Shown: positions 1 to 12,711, numbered from the stretch's first letter. The stretch: DNA of 64,000 nt from Balaenoptera acutorostrata (GCF_949987535.1 NC_080067.1:58710405-58774404); one strand, 5' to 3'. Program-made: numbers and translations. The notes: generated by a model from the sequence alone, not told the origin.

Positions 1-3000
1 TCTTAGATTTGCATAGAAGAAGTTAACCAAAGAGAATTTGACTCACAGATATTGCTAGGTTATATGTGTGTGTGTATTTATGTGTGGGTAATTTCTCCAT
101 ATAAATATAAAATAAATATATAGATTGTTAAGCAAATGTATATACTTATGAAGATATTGTCAAGCCTTCATGGGCTGCTGTCACTTTTGAAATGCTGAGG
201 ATGGAATGTTAAACTCTCATTTCTATTGTGTGATGAAAGTCTTTTGAGAACATGCCATTGTCATGTGTCTGTGGCAATCAAAAGCATGTTGTCTCTGGCT
301 ACAATATGGAGATGTATGGTAGCAGCACCATGCTCCATTCTAATGGCACTTTATCTAGTCTACTGTGACAAATAATTCTACTCAGCTTGTCAGTAGTGAC
401 AGCTGAGACTTTTTGCTTAGATGCCTTGACAGTGCTTGTATTAAACAGCTAGAGCCATATACTCCATTAAGTTTCTATAAAATGAACTGTCTGCTTCTTG
501 CTGTTTTGCTGATAGTGGCAACAGTTGTAAGCTAATCCTCTCCAGTTGTGGATTGCTTGACAGAGTGCTTTCACTCATCGGCAGGTAATAGATCTCATAG
601 TTTTAGTAGAGTGGCTACAAGTGGCAAGACATCATTTGTTTCATAACAGGTTTTTTTCTTTAGCAGTTATTTACTCTAAATTAGGCTGCAAATATGTCCC
701 TAAATAGGATAAAAAACTGACTTTCTAGATGGTGAAGTGATTGATGGTTTTTTCACAACACATTATTCATAGGCTCTTGATGCAAAAGACATAAACATGA
801 GAAGGGTATGTCACTAATCATGTCTACATTGAAGAACATGTGCATTAGTGAAAGCTTCACATTCCTTAATATGTTTAAGTAAATTTAAAAGAAAGTAGAT
901 AAGTATTCTTCAATTTCTTAAGCAAAATCATGTCATTGGAGATACTGATACCTGATTGTTTTCAATATATGGGGAAGATATAACTTTGGATTGTTTTCTC
1001 CTTTAAATGAATGGTAATTTCTTTAAGCTATTTCTTATTACATTTATGCATTTTATTAAACTCTTGTGTTTCTTTAGTTTCTCCTCCACAGGAAGGTATG
1101 TGTGATAATCCTTCTGTAGGTGCTACAAAGACCACTTTTGTCAACATATATCTTTGAACTTGATTTGAAAAGCCAATGAAAGCCTTGGTGCTCTATTTGT
1201 AGGCAGCTTTTACATTCTACCTGTCATCCCTGGGCATTATCAATGATGGAGTAAGTCTTTGAAGAGGACAAATAAGGACAGATGTATTTAGAAGTTTGAA
1301 CATTAATTTTGATAGAAGTTTAGGCATTGAATTCTTAACTAATTGAATTCTTAAAAGAAGCTGCATGTAGGAATGACATATTCATATTCTTTGTAGTATT
1401 CCCTTTTTTCAAAAAAGTTAATCTAAGCCCTTATAATATATAATGTTATATAACAACCTCTTATAAAGCGTCATTGGATATATTATGCCTTACAGCACTT
1501 CAGTGAAATAAGAAAATTTTGGTATGGTTTCCGAACACATTTTTTTTTGGCAGATATTAGTGAGTATATAGTTTTGGAAATTAAATTTTGCTCCTGTCCC
1601 CAAAGCTTTTAGATCTCTAGCGTAGGATGAAGTACGTTTTCAGTTGTATATGAAGAATCCTTAATGCATTGTTATCTTTGTCCTAGAGTATATAAACTCT
1701 TTGCGTTAATGTTCTAAAGACAAGGAAGAATTTTATTCAACTGGATTGGGGACATTTTAGGGTCTAATAGACTGTTCTCCAGTATGGAATTCATTAACTC
1801 TTCAAACTACATAGCTAACAATTAGAGATTTAAAAGCAGTAATCTTACAAATGACTTAGTGCTCTATAATAGTGCATTTACCTCAGACAGGTGACTATTT
1901 CCTGCTGTAGGCCATTCTTCAGGCAAGGTTTCCCTAAGGCAAGGAAAATTACTTTATTTTTGTAGGAGAAAAAAAGGGTTTTGATGAATCAGAAAGTAGA
2001 CCCAGAAGAGGCTTGCCCACAGGTCCAGCTGTACATTAGTTGGGAAGAAGCTATTAGGTGACTTTGAAGAATAAAATGTGTACCCTTCCTTTTAAGAGAG
2101 ATTGGGAACTGGGTCTGACCTGCCCTTCTATCAGTTATTAGAAAGCCATCTTCTAGTGATGGTTTAGACAGCATCCCACAAATCTTTCTGCCCCCAGCTT
2201 TTCTGCCTGTGGTTCACTTTGAAATGTTAGTTGTGCCAGATATGGATAGAGATGATTTTTCTCCCTCTACTACTTCTGTTAACAAAAATAGATTGAAAGA
2301 GTCAGGGAAAGCAGGAAACAGTCCCAAAGAAGTAGATCATGACTGAAAGGATTCAAGAAATGTCTTTTGGGGAATTAAGGAAGATTTTTAATCTTCTTAT
2401 GAGCCCAAGAAAAAATTGCAGGAGAATCGTGTTTGCTTTTCTTAGAGACCTATATCACTGATTCTATTAGCAAAGCTTTTGCTTAGTATAACTGACTTCT
2501 GTGTATGATGTTTCTCCCTCTCCCCTCTACTCCTATTGCCTCTTGTCCTCCATCTCAATCTCTATCTTTATCTTTCTCCTACTGTTAACAACATTTGGGA
2601 TCTGTGCTAGCATCTTAAACATACATTTTAAACTGAGAGAAATACCTAATATGTATGAGACACTTAAAATTTGCTAAATAACTGTGAAAACAGATCCATA
2701 ATTTTTATTTTATTAAGTCAAATTATAGCTCTGAACCTTATCAAAAGGATCTAGAACAATGAAACTAAAATTTTGCACAATACATTGAAAGTGTTCTGTG
2801 GAACTTTAACCCCAAAGCACAGAAGTAAATCTCAACCATTTATGTGGTACTTAAATCAATTGTGTAATAACATCCTGTAAATTACATATGCATACAAAAG
2901 AACTAGTTCCCACACAAAGAGGACCTAATTTGACCTCCTGTACCCAGATGTGAATCTCAGGGCATTTATGAAGTGCCCGTAGGGTGTATAACACAGTACT

Positions 3001-3849
3001 TGATGTTGCAAGTGTATGTTTTGTCAAAGGTATAATAAATCAGGTGGGAAATATAAAATGATCATTAATTTTAACACTGCAAGGAATTTACCCAAGTACT
3101 TCAGATTACACTTAAGAAAGTAACAGAACATATAAATATAGGGTGCTTTAAAGTGAAGTTGGAAGTAGGGCAAAGACTTTTATAACGTTGTACCTTATTG
3201 TTATTTAATTGGAAACAGCAAGGTGCATTTTTTGAAGAGGCCCTGAATGATGGCTGACTGATAATACATCATCTCAGAGTATTGCTCTGGTGTTCTGGGA
3301 CCATTCATTCAGAGTCATTCTGAATTTAAGCTGGAAATTGCAATTTCTGGTACCAAGAGGTATGTATATACTTCCAATGAAATAGAAAACTATGTCCTCT
3401 CTGTGTTAGTATCCCGAGGACACACTGGTTGGGGGTTAAATCTGATGGCAAAATCACGTGAGTTTCTTATCCACCATATACCTACAGTTCTGGGGACTGC
3501 CAAAAAAGTGATACTGGTAAGCCTCCCAGTAACAAAGCCTCTGCAGAATGTGCCAGCTGCTCCTAGGATGGAAAAGTGGATCCCAGCAACAGTTAGATGT
3601 TCTCCATAATAGAAAAATAGCTGATTTCTATTTTTGGTGTCTTTGTATTTTTGATTACTTGTATAGAAACTTAAAATTTCAATATACACACATTTAGATT
3701 TTTATATGTTTAATTTATATACTTATATACACCGATGATGTAGTTTTACTACTCATTCAATATTAATACTCAGTGTGAAAAATAGTAAGCATGCATGTCA
3801 AGGTTAAGTAAGTGATTAAACTGATAAAATTTGAAATTTTTAATTTAAT
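1..3849. other. Unique AT-rich noncoding DNA
   Basis: I recognise no coding region, RNA gene or confident interspersed repeat here. Open frames are short (the longest is 99 codons, near 3390-3689 on the minus strand) and resemble no protein I know. Stretches near 360-640 and 3240-3620 have higher sequence complexity than the AT-rich surroundings. They could be conserved noncoding sequence, but nothing in this single sequence proves it. Confidence 0.5.
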
Positions 3850-3965
3850 TTAGTCATTCAACTTTTGGGGGGTACCAGGTACTCTGCAAAGACCCAGTAA
3901 TACAAAAATGAATAAGATAGTTTCTGCCTTAAATCAGTAAATCTAGTGGGAAGGGCTTTTAGTCA
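3850..3965 (-). repeat. L2-like LINE 3'-end fragment
   Basis: The order of short blocks (tcattcaac, accaggtactctgc, cccagtaatacaaaaatgaataaga, then tctagtgggaag) follows the reverse complement of the L2 3' end as I remember it: the 'ttcattcaa ... ccaggcactg ... gggatac ... ctagtggg' pattern. It is strongly diverged, as expected for an ancient mammalian LINE. Confidence 0.5.
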
Positions 3966-6639
3966 ATTATTATTTTAGCTTATTGAGAGAGTGAATTTGA
4001 TTGACAGAATTCAGTCCACATTTTCTTATCTAACTCAGAATATTTTTGCATACTTACAGAAATAATTCACTTAGCATTTTAAAAATATGTCTTGGGGCCA
4101 AGTTCTGTGCTATTTGTGTACCTTAAGAAAAACACTAAAGAAAAGATAAATCATAAATTTAGTCATTGGATTCTCATTATGGTTCTCTTTTTAATTATAG
4201 TTTTATATGGGGGTAGAAAAACTTGGACATTTGTAGATAAACTGTATAATTTAATGTAAGACAGTGTATGATAGTAAAAATACTTCTTTACTGGAAAGGA
4301 TTTTTACGTGCACAGCATTGATTTGACCTGTCAATCCAATTTTGGGTAATAATAAAAACAAACTGTATGTAAATAATGGAGTTGATCAGCATCCAAAAGA
4401 GATCATCCTGACATTATTAATTAGACCTACATCTACAGAGTAGTTCTTCTATTATAGATACTAGTATCTATCATAGATAACCCTTCCTTGAAGGGTTAAA
4501 TGAAACAGGCATTTTTAGTTCTACATAAAAAACTACTAGTTTAGCAGGTGTAAGAATCAGGGCTGATTTGCCAAGGATAATTTATAAATGGTGGGGAGTT
4601 GACCTATCTTCTTTTTGATACAATTTAAAAAATCAATGAGTATAACTCTGCTTATATACTTTCTAGTCTGTATCTAGTTTATACAATCTCTAAAAGGGGA
4701 ATATATGATACATGAACTTGTCCTCTAAAAAGGATCATAACTAGCTATACTCCATCTTCACTGAGGTTAAGAGAAGAGAAAAATATCTTACATGTAGAAG
4801 AAAGAAACTGGTTTAGACACAAAGAAGAAATTCTTAATAGCATTGAATCCAGAACTGGCTATCTAAGAGGTTTTAACTGTTTCTTTCTGGATGACTTTTA
4901 AGAATGTACTAGGTAGTAACTCAACATGGATAGGTATATACAAAATGATTTCCCCAGGTCACTACTGCTCCGTAATTCTGTGCTTTCATTATCCATTTTA
5001 CAATTTGTTCCATAAATTGCTCATCCACTTTTAGTAAATTGCTACATTTCTTAGCTAGAAGGCTGAATAAAGATTCTCATAAATTCAGTCACGCTGTACT
5101 TGTGGCCAAAAAGTATGAGGTAAGTATCAAAGTATTAAATTCTGTCAACTCTCCATGATCTCCATCCACTGGGGCTTTAAAATTTTTTTATTCACTCTGC
5201 TTAATTAGGTATCCCAGACATAAATAAGGTTTTTGTTTACTGTAACACAGCAGTACCTAGAAGGAAGGTCTTTTGAGTTAAAGCAGTTATTTCCTGCCCT
5301 AAGGACTACATGAACCTACGCAGCTCAGGACTCAACCTTGGGTTGATCTACTGAAAATAATCAAGGAACACATGAAAGGTCCTGCAGTGTTATAGGCTAA
5401 AGAAGAGTGATTTCTCTCCTTTTTCTGAGGCAAAACTTTTGAACTATTCTTTATAGCTTCTACTTTATTTGGTGATCACAACAAAATAAGCTCAAAAGCA
5501 CCTTGAATGTCTTCAATATAATTTGTCAAAAAATGTCTTATCTGGTCCCATCTACATTAAGACTTAATTCTTATAAGGATTATTTTAGTTATAAGAACAA
5601 CTGTTAAAAGAAAAGTACACATTAGCTTAAGTAACTGTAACAGCTTCTAGTACTAACAACAGTTTTAAAAGCTAACAACTGTTAGTAAAACCAATGTCAA
5701 AGAAAAGGATATTTAAGAAACTAAAATAGGTACATTAACCATCCAATGCATATGACAGAAAGCTTACAAATAAATAATGGTGGTTGAGTCTAATTCTTAA
5801 AAAAAATTAATGCAGAGATGGTTCAAAACAAAAACAAATGTTACCTTTTTTAACACTCCGGCCAAGAGTGAAGCAGAAGCAATCCCTCATAGATATTGAA
5901 ATTAGATTTATGCCAGTATTTACTAATGGGACTCAGATGGGTAGATCATATTGCTTCTACTGTCTTGTTACAGATGTTTGGTGATATTGTTTAAATTCAA
6001 ATATGTATTTTCTCTTTAGACGGTCTGAGCCGGATTTTCATTTATACATTACATTTGAAATTAGCTTGAACACACTTTCCAATCCCAACATCCTGGGTGT
6101 TCTTGACTTTTCATTGTTGCCTTTCTATCTCTTTATATTTACAGTTGAAAAGTTGATGCCAAATTTTGTAAAACATGTTCTCTTCCATGCTGAGATCATC
6201 TATGCCAACAATCTCCCTGGAGCGTGTGCTTTTGTAATAAGCCCTGAAAATGGGAACTGATAATGGAAATACTGGCAGCCCCTTATACAACAGGGGTGCT
6301 AGCCTGTGTTGCTGTAATTAGGAATCTGATTAGAAATAAGAGATGCTTTTGGTCTTCAATTTCAAGCTGTGAAGTGAAGGGATTTGAGTTGTCTCACTTT
6401 TGGCAGATGGCAAATTTCAGTCATACTGCAGCTTTCTGAGTCTGGCCACGCAGAGCCTGTTCTTTGTGTTTTCTAAGCAAATGGTAACTGTGCTTTCTTA
6501 TTCTGTTTGTAACTACAGCTCACTTTTTAAAAATAATTATTACCCTGATTGTCTTCTTAATGTTTTCAGATGTTATTCTCTTATTTATTCCCACCATTTG
6601 CAGAGTTGAGTGTCTTCCCATCTATGCTATAAAACATAA
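3966..6639. other. Unique AT-rich noncoding DNA
   Basis: No gene or clear repeat is visible. A perfect 16-bp palindrome (tagatactagtatcta) lies at 4455-4470. The stretch 6000-6350 is less AT-rich and more complex, and holds an open frame of 85 codons (6003-6260) that resembles no family I know. I take it as noncoding. Confidence 0.5.
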
Positions 6640-6865
6640 ACTAGCAAAATAATAACAACAATATTTACTAAATACTTCGTGTGTACTCAGTACTAGACTT
6701 GGTGAATTATGTGTATTTCTAATTTAATTCTGAGTCCTATGAAATAGATATTATTATTATCCCCATTTTATAAATGAGAGAAACACAATCATATAGTGAA
6801 AAAGTGATAGAGCCTGTATTCTCCATCACCGTGCTGCATCACCACACTGTATTACAAAGTACTCC
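6640..6865 (-). repeat. MIR SINE, reverse orientation
   Basis: The core 'gaaatagatattattattatccccattttataaatgag' region around 6740-6778 matches the reverse complement of the MIR core (cctcatctgtaaaatggggataataatag). It is preceded by the 'tttactaaatactt.gtgtgtactcagtacta' tail-side block. The copy is old and diverged. Confidence 0.8.
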
Positions 6866-6934
6866 ATCCACAGAAAATCATTTAAATTAAGTCAACATTA
6901 ATCCCCTTGGTCATTCATCGAAATTCATCTGCTT

Positions 6935-7085
6935 TCATTTGACAAATATTAATTGAGGCCCTGTATGTGCCAGACATTGTGTAAGGCTCTGGGAATGAAA
7001 ACATTGAGTCCAGTCCCTGCGCTTGCAATTCTTACAGACAAACTAAATACAATATTAACAGTGCCTAAAACTACGGATACCAAAA
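6935..7085 (-). repeat. L2 LINE 3'-end fragment
   Basis: The segment begins 'tgacaaatattaattgaggccctgtatgtgccagaca' and continues with a 'gtaaggctctgggaatgaaaacattgagtccagtccctgc...cttacagacaaactaaa' succession. This is the reverse complement of the L2 3' terminus, with substitutions throughout. It lies just downstream of the MIR, a common pairing in mammalian genomes. Confidence 0.75.
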
Positions 7086-7439
7086 TGTGGGCAAGTCACC
7101 CCAGGTTCTGTAGCCAACGTGCAGGGGTGCTGCAAAATATTTTAAAAACACAGCAACATCCATTGGATGTTGCATGAACTACTTTGGATTTCTGTGTATT
7201 TTTTTCAAATGGCTATTAAATTAATATGACATGAATACTTCTTCAGGATTTTAGACCTAACCACTTAATAAATAAAACTCGTCAGTATTTCTTTTGGCCT
7301 AGAAGAGTATGAAAAAAAATTATTAAGAACATTATGAACAGAACAAATTTAGGAATCTCTGGCCTAAGGAAGGCAGTTTTATATTTTCATCAGAGCAATT
7401 TAAAGAATGAACCAAACAAAGCTGAACTAGGGAACTCTT

Positions 7440-7808
7440 TTTTTTAATAAATTTTTTAATAGATTTACTTACTTTTATTTATCTTTGGCTGCGTTGGGTC
7501 TTCGTTGCTGCTTACAGGCTTTCTCTAGTCGCAGTGAGCAGGGGCTACTCTTCGTTGTGGTGCGGGGGCTTCTCATTGTGGTGGACTCTCTTGTTGCAGA
7601 GCACGGGCTCGAGGTGTACAGGCTTCAGTAGTTGTGGCACGTGGGCTCAGTAGTTGTGGTTCACGGGCTCTACAGCGCAGGCTCAGTAGTTGTGGTGCAC
7701 GGGCTTAGTTGCTCCATGGCATGTGGGATCTTCCTGGACCGGGAATCGAACCCGTGTCCCCTGCATTGGCAGGTGGATTCTTAACCACTGCACCACCAGG
7801 GAAGTCCC
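7440..7808 (-). mobile_element. CHR-family tRNA-derived SINE with 17-bp target-site duplication
   Basis: On the minus strand the element runs from the tRNA-like head (gggacttccctggtggtgca) through the B-box-like ggttcgattcc to an A/T-rich tail. A 17-bp direct repeat, tgaactagggaactctt, flanks it at 7423-7439 and 7809-7825. This is a target-site duplication from L1-type reverse transcription and fixes both ends. Several CpG sites have decayed, so it is older than the copy at 10145. Confidence 0.93.
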
Positions 7809-7825
7809 TGAACTAGGGAACTCTT

Positions 7826-8735
7826 GTAGGAACTCAGGATTCAGCACAACAAAATGAGACTTGAAATTGATTATGAAAGTAATACCCAGTTGGGGATGCA
7901 GAAATACTTACATATTTTTCTCACAGGGTTATTTAAATAAATCTCATTTAAAGGAATTTGAGTGGCTTCAGAATAATGGTTAATTTGAATTCAAATTATA
8001 AAAGATTTTTAGGAAATAGGTAAAATTGCTTTTGTTTTAGTGAGCTAATTATATGTTTTGGCTTATGTTTAAATAATAAAAACATAATGGGCTATCAATC
8101 TTATTAATTTGAAGATGGCGGTTTTTGATGCTTTATGCTATTGCCTTTAAACTTAGGCAAACTGAATGTACTGAATAGGAAGAGCATATTATGCTGTCAC
8201 CTTAAGAATGCATGACTATGACATCTCAGTGGATAGGCAGACATCTCATAGAAAAATAACTAAACCTGAGGCAGAGATTATTTGACAGTCCAATGTCTAC
8301 ACACTTTTAGTTTCCTCTAGTTCAGAATTGCCACAAGCTTTGCTAGTAATTTGAGTCCTGGAGCATGTAGAAATTGCTAGCAGTGTTCCCCTAGCTACTT
8401 TTTCATGAAGAGATGATTATGTGATGCTAAGAGGATTTGTTGACAAGAGGGAGAATTTTTATTGCAAAAGTCTGCTTTCAAGGAAAAAAAAAAAGAGAAT
8501 CAATGGAAAATAGCAGTTGAATCATTTTCTGGAAGATTAGAGAGATTACCACTGGGACTTGCTCCCATTATCTCAGAGCTAAGACTTAACGATGTTTTTC
8601 ATATCACCAAGTGAGGGGGTGAAGGGTGAGAGAACATGAATGATCCATCAGGGAGAACATATGTAGGAAAAAACAGTATTCATGAAATACATGATTACAC
8701 GTAAGGTCTCTATATGCGTGTATAAAGGGTAGGGT
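7826..8735. other. Unique noncoding DNA
   Basis: I see no gene or recognisable repeat in this AT-rich interval. An 11-base A run lies near 8486. Confidence 0.5.
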
Positions 8736-8739
8736 GGCA

Positions 8740-8935
8740 TTATAGAAAAGTTCATTTTTGATTAAGAGAAGATCTGGACTCAACCCTTATTTATGCCATT
8801 TATTTATAAATATGATCTTAAGCTTGTTACTTAACCTTGTTAAGCCTCAGTTTCCACAGCTGTAAAAGAACATTGTAGGAAGGAGTAAATGAGACAATAT
8901 GGGTAAAAGACTTAGGGCAGAGGGAGGTTTGTGTA
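8740..8935 (+). repeat. MIR SINE, forward orientation
   Basis: The order 'agatctggactcaaccc ... cttgttacttaaccttgttaagcctcagtttcc.cagctgtaaaaga ... gagtaaatgagacaatatgggtaaaagacttagggcag' follows the MIR consensus, including the 'ttacttaacctct..gcctcagtttcctcatctgtaaaatg' signature. It is diverged but clear. Confidence 0.85.
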
Positions 8936-9454
8936 TAATGAGTTTGATCTTTCACATTTAACTGCTAGTAGAAGAGTCACTAATAAGATATACAAAACAC
9001 AAGTTGATTTTTTTCTCTGTTATAAAGATGTCTGGAAAGTTGCTGTCCTCATCTGGTAAGGTGGCTTCATAATTTCATTAGCATTCAGCTTTCTGCTTCA
9101 TTATCCATGGCATGAGACTCTCAAGATCTGATCCTGATTCAAGATGGTACTGAAGCTCTGGCTGTCATAGTCAGATTGGAAGCAGAAAGCAGGAAGAAAC
9201 GGAAAAAGGAAAACAGAAAAAGGGATGTGATAGCTATCTATGCCCCTTTAGATGAGGTTTCCTGAAGATACTTTCCAAATACTCATTACATTTCTTTAGC
9301 TGTAATTTAGTGACATGGCCCAACTAGTCTGGAAAATGTTGCCTCTTAGCTGGATACACGCATTTCTGGAATTACACAAGGTCCTCTTAAAAGGTTCTCT
9401 TAGACTGAAGAGAAGGATGGGCAACTCATGTTTTCTCACATAAGCTCTAAATAT

Positions 9455-9575
9455 TACTCATTTAACATAAGCCTTTATTTCTTCACTACTAAACTGAGTA
9501 TAATAATATCTGCTTTCTTGGATTGATCAGAGGATCACATGAAATTGTATGTGCCAAAGTTACAGTCATCATTTG
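9455..9575 (+). repeat. Partial MIR SINE
   Basis: The block 'cactactaaactgagtataataatatctgctttcttggattgatcagaggatcacatgaaattgtatgtgccaaag' matches the 3' half of MIR (ctgtaaaatggggataataatacctacctcataggg...gaggattaaatgaga). The 5' half is missing. Confidence 0.65.
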
Positions 9576-10129
9576 TTGTATAAATATAAAAACATTAATG
9601 TTTCGATTCTAAGGTATTATTTAGCATCTATTTAATGTCTTTAAATTGCTCTCATTTCCAGATTTCTAGTGAACTTCTTGAATATTTTTGATGCTTCTGT
9701 TATCAGAAACTAACAATATTTTAATTTTTAACATTCTTATATCAATTTTATGATTGTTTCTGGGATCTTAATGAATTTTTATAACAAGTGATTCAAACTT
9801 TCCTTCTACAATGTAAATAAGAACCAAATTACTTTATATAAAACTTTATAAAATGCAATTCATCCAATTTGCTTGGAAAATAGGATGATCCATTTAATAG
9901 TAAATTTAGATTAGCATTGTGTTTAACACATAATAATAAAAATTAGAATAAAGTTTGCTAACATTTTACTTAGCACAGTTTGAAATTGCAGGAAACAGCT
10001 ATCTATTTCAAGATCTTTTGAAATATTTTATATTTGTTAAAGATTTTACAACTGATGATACATTTCTGCATATACATATCTCATTTCCTCATAATAATAA
10101 TACTAATTATGTAAGTTTATACATTTTTT
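9576..10129. other. AT-rich noncoding DNA
   Basis: No feature recognised. Base composition is strongly AT-biased. Confidence 0.5.
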
Positions 10130-10144
10130 AAAAGTTGGAGGAGA

Positions 10145-10485
10145 GGGGCTTCCCTGGTGGCGCAGTGGTTGAGAGTCTGCCTGCTAATGCAGGGGACACG
10201 GGTTCGAGCCCTGGTCTGGGAAGATCCCACATGCCGCGGAGCGGCTGGGCCCGTGGGCCACAATTGCTGAGCCTGCGCGTCTGGAGCCTGTGCCCCGCGA
10301 CGGGAGGGGCCGCGATAGAGAAAGGCCCGCGCACCGCAATGAAGAGCGGTCCCCGCACCGCGATGAAGAGTGGCCCCCGCTTGCCGCAACTGGAGAAAGC
10401 CCTCGCACGAACCGAAGACCCAACACAGCCAAAAATAAATAAATAAATAAATAAATAAGAAAATCCTTTAAAAAAAAAAAAAAAA
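10145..10485 (+). mobile_element. Young CHR-family SINE with intact Pol III boxes
   Basis: This is the best-preserved CHR SINE in the window. A tRNA-like A box, tggcgcagtgg, is at 10158-10168, and a B box, ggttcgagccc, at 10201-10211. The body keeps many CpG sites (for example at 10322-10385) and ends in a (taaa)n and A-rich tail. A 15-bp target-site duplication, aaaagttggaggaga, lies at 10130-10144 and 10486-10500. High CpG retention implies a recent insertion, because methylated CpGs decay fast. Open frames of about 100 codons here are artefacts of the SINE's GC content. Confidence 0.95.
10158..10211 (+). promoter_or_regulatory. Internal RNA polymerase III promoter of the SINE
   Basis: A box tggcgcagtgg (10158-10168) and B box ggttcgagccc (10201-10211) fit the tRNA gene consensus TRGYNNARNNG and GWTCRANNC. 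The spacing of 32 bases is normal for a tRNA-derived SINE. Whether this copy is transcribed cannot be told from sequence. Confidence 0.75.
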
Positions 10486-10554
10486 AAAAGTTGGAGGAGA
10501 AATAAGAACTGCTCAAGGAGCCACAGATCATTTTAGAATTATTAAATAAATTAT

Positions 10555-11262
10555 ATTCTTCTAAGTTCAGTGTACATTTCATTCTATGACAATGATCTCC
10601 ATTTTGAACATCAGGTATATCATCATTGGCATCATGTGGAGATTGGACTGCACTGATTCTATGTCATAAACCTACCATGTCAATTTCAGAATAATTAATA
10701 GTTACCTGGATTGCAATCTCTAAAAGGCAGAATTATGATTGTCGTATGTAACTTTGAGAGTGCCTAGTTATAGCTACTCAAACATTTCTGAGTACTGTAT
10801 TTACTTTTTCCAGCTACTAGCCTTTAAGTGGAATTATTTAAAATTAAGTAGTTTATTTGAAATACTGTTACGTCTCGGTGTTCACATTGCTATTGTTTAC
10901 CTAGGGACACTATATTCTGCATCCTCTTCAGGAAGTCCTTCTCTGTTGATAACATTTTCATATAGATTCTGAGGTAGTGAATATTTATAGATAGAATGAT
11001 CTAGATAATATCCTCAGAATTCTATTTTTATAAGTGTTTTGATTTAGTGGCTGTAAGTTGAAAATTCAAATCATTCCTTTTTAATGTCCATGATATTTAT
11101 ACAATAACCAAAACCAAAAACCCATAAAATATTGAAAAATTGGTGTTATTTTTTCAGTTTGAAGGCATTTTGTTTTTATAAAACAAAACTAATCTGAAAA
11201 AATTTCAAGTGGTAAGAAAAATTTAGTAAAATTTGAAAAAAAAATTTTTAAACTTTGGAAAC
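10555..11262 (+). repeat. Copy A of a diverged ~0.7-kb direct duplicate
   Basis: From 'ttctaagttcagtg' onward this stretch aligns colinearly with 22530-23225. Shared blocks include 'attggcatca.gtggagattggact', 'gaataattaata.ttacctggattgcaa', 'gataacattttcatat' and 'aataatatcctcagaattctatt'. By eye the copies are about 80% identical, with scattered small gaps. In both copies the shared region runs directly into an L1M-like 3' end. I cannot name the family. It may be an old LINE-associated repeat or a true local duplication. Confidence 0.75.
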
Positions 11263-11264
11263 CA

Positions 11265-11590
11265 GTTTTTATCCTAAATAAATAATCAGGAATGTACACA
11301 AGGATGCTTACATATTGTTCATTGAAATATATTTATACTTGTAAAACATGTTATATTGGAAAATGGCACAGAACTATACATACAGCTAATTGTAATTGTG
11401 GTTTACAGAAATACACACACACACACACACGAGCACACACACTTTATTTGAAATAGACTGGACGACTGTCCCCCACGAAGTTAGTATCTTTACTCAGTGG
11501 AATGACGGTTGGGTCATTTTATCATTTATGCTTTTACATATTTTTCAAAGTTTCTATAATTAAAATGTACTTAACTATAACATGACAGAA
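11265..11590 (+). repeat. Old L1M-type 3' end, forward
   Basis: The segment 'ggaatgtacacaaggatgcttacatattgttcattg...' and the ending 'catttatgcttttacatatttttcaaagtttctataattaaaatgtacttaac' resemble the 3' UTR of ancient L1M elements, whose consensus ends in the pattern 'tttctataatgaacatgtatta'. It contains a (CA)n tract at 11412-11442. It follows copy A of the duplicate pair directly. Confidence 0.55.
11412..11442. repeat. (CA)n microsatellite, interrupted
   Basis: About nine CA units are followed by 'gag' and five more CA units. It lies inside the old L1 3' end. Confidence 0.9.
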
Positions 11591-11689
11591 TAAAAAATGT
11601 TTAATGTGGTTAATTTAAAAATATTTACTGAGTACTACTAGATGCCCCTAAACATATATACAACTGTAGAATATATTTTTGTAGTCTGA

Positions 11690-12142
11690 ACAAATGGGGA
11701 TCATATAGTACTTTTGATATTTCTATAATTTTCTATCCCGTTCCCTTTGATGGGTATTTCAATTGTGAGACTACTTTCTTAAGAAAAGATTCAGTAATGG
11801 CATTTTGAGTCAAAGGCTAATGTCAAGTTTATGTTTGAACATACTACAGAGTCTTCCACATAATTCTACCAACTGTGTATGATTATTCCATACATTTAAT
11901 AATTCTGAATTTTGTAGATGGTGTCATCTTTATCTGCCTGATGTGGGAGCAATAAATCCTATTTTCGTTCCACTCTTTGGATACGGTAATGAGATTATAC
12001 TATAATTAATTGCCAAGAATTTTTATAACTATTTGTGTCTTTCCCTAATTTTCTATTAGTATGTTGGGTTTTAACCTATTGATTTACAAGAGTTCTTTGT
12101 GCATTAGACCCTTCCTGTCAAGATTTTTCCTCTACTTATTTT
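11690..12142 (-). repeat. Old L1M ORF2 C-terminal region, left part
   Basis: The plus strand shows 'ttctatcccgttccctttgatgggtatttcaattgtgaga', 'tttgagtcaaaggctaatgtcaagttt' and 'acctattgatttacaagagttctttgtgcattagaccc'. These match the reverse complement of the L1 ORF2 3' region of old mammalian subfamilies, with many changes. The relic is split by the younger L1 at 12157 and appears to resume at 13426. Confidence 0.55.
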
Positions 12143-12156
12143 CCACTTTTAATTTT

Positions 12157-12680
12157 TTAAAAAAATTTATTTATTTATTTTTTATTGAAGTATAGATGCT
12201 TTACAATATTGTGTTAGTTTCAGGTGTACAGCACAGCAATTCAGTTATGTATATATATATTCAGTATTATTGTTATTGTTAGATTCTCTTCCCTTATAGG
12301 TTATTATAAAATATTGAGTATAGTTCCCTGTACTATACAGTAGGTCCTTGTTGGTTATCTATTTTACATATAGTAGTGTGTTTATGTTAATCCCAACCTC
12401 CTAATTTATCCCTCCCCACCCCCTTTCCCCTTTGGTAACCATAAGTTTGTTTTCTATGTCTGTGAGCCTTTCTGCTTTAGAAATAAGTTCATTTGTATCT
12501 CTTTTTTTAGATTCCACATATAAGTGATATCATACGATATTTATCTTTCTCTGTCTGGCTTACTTCACTTAGTGTGATAGTCTCCAGGTCCATCCATGTT
12601 GCTGCAAATTGCATTATTTCATTCTTTTTTATGGCTGAGTAATATTCCATTTTATACATATGTATGTGTGAGAGAGAGAG

Positions 12681-12711
<31 letters not shown>

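Noticed and set aside
3390..3689. Possible exon from frames on both strands
   Set aside because: The frames are short, start and stop at arbitrary places, and no flanking splice signals fit a recognisable protein.
10145..10220. Possible tRNA gene
   Set aside because: A and B boxes are present, but they belong to a SINE with a long body, A-rich tail and target duplication. A cloverleaf with an acceptor stem is not formed.
10135..10582. Open frames of 76-132 codons on both strands
   Set aside because: They fall across a CHR SINE and its tail. Similar translations recur at 27118-27526, 33110-33319 and 36613-36849, which are other copies of the same SINE.
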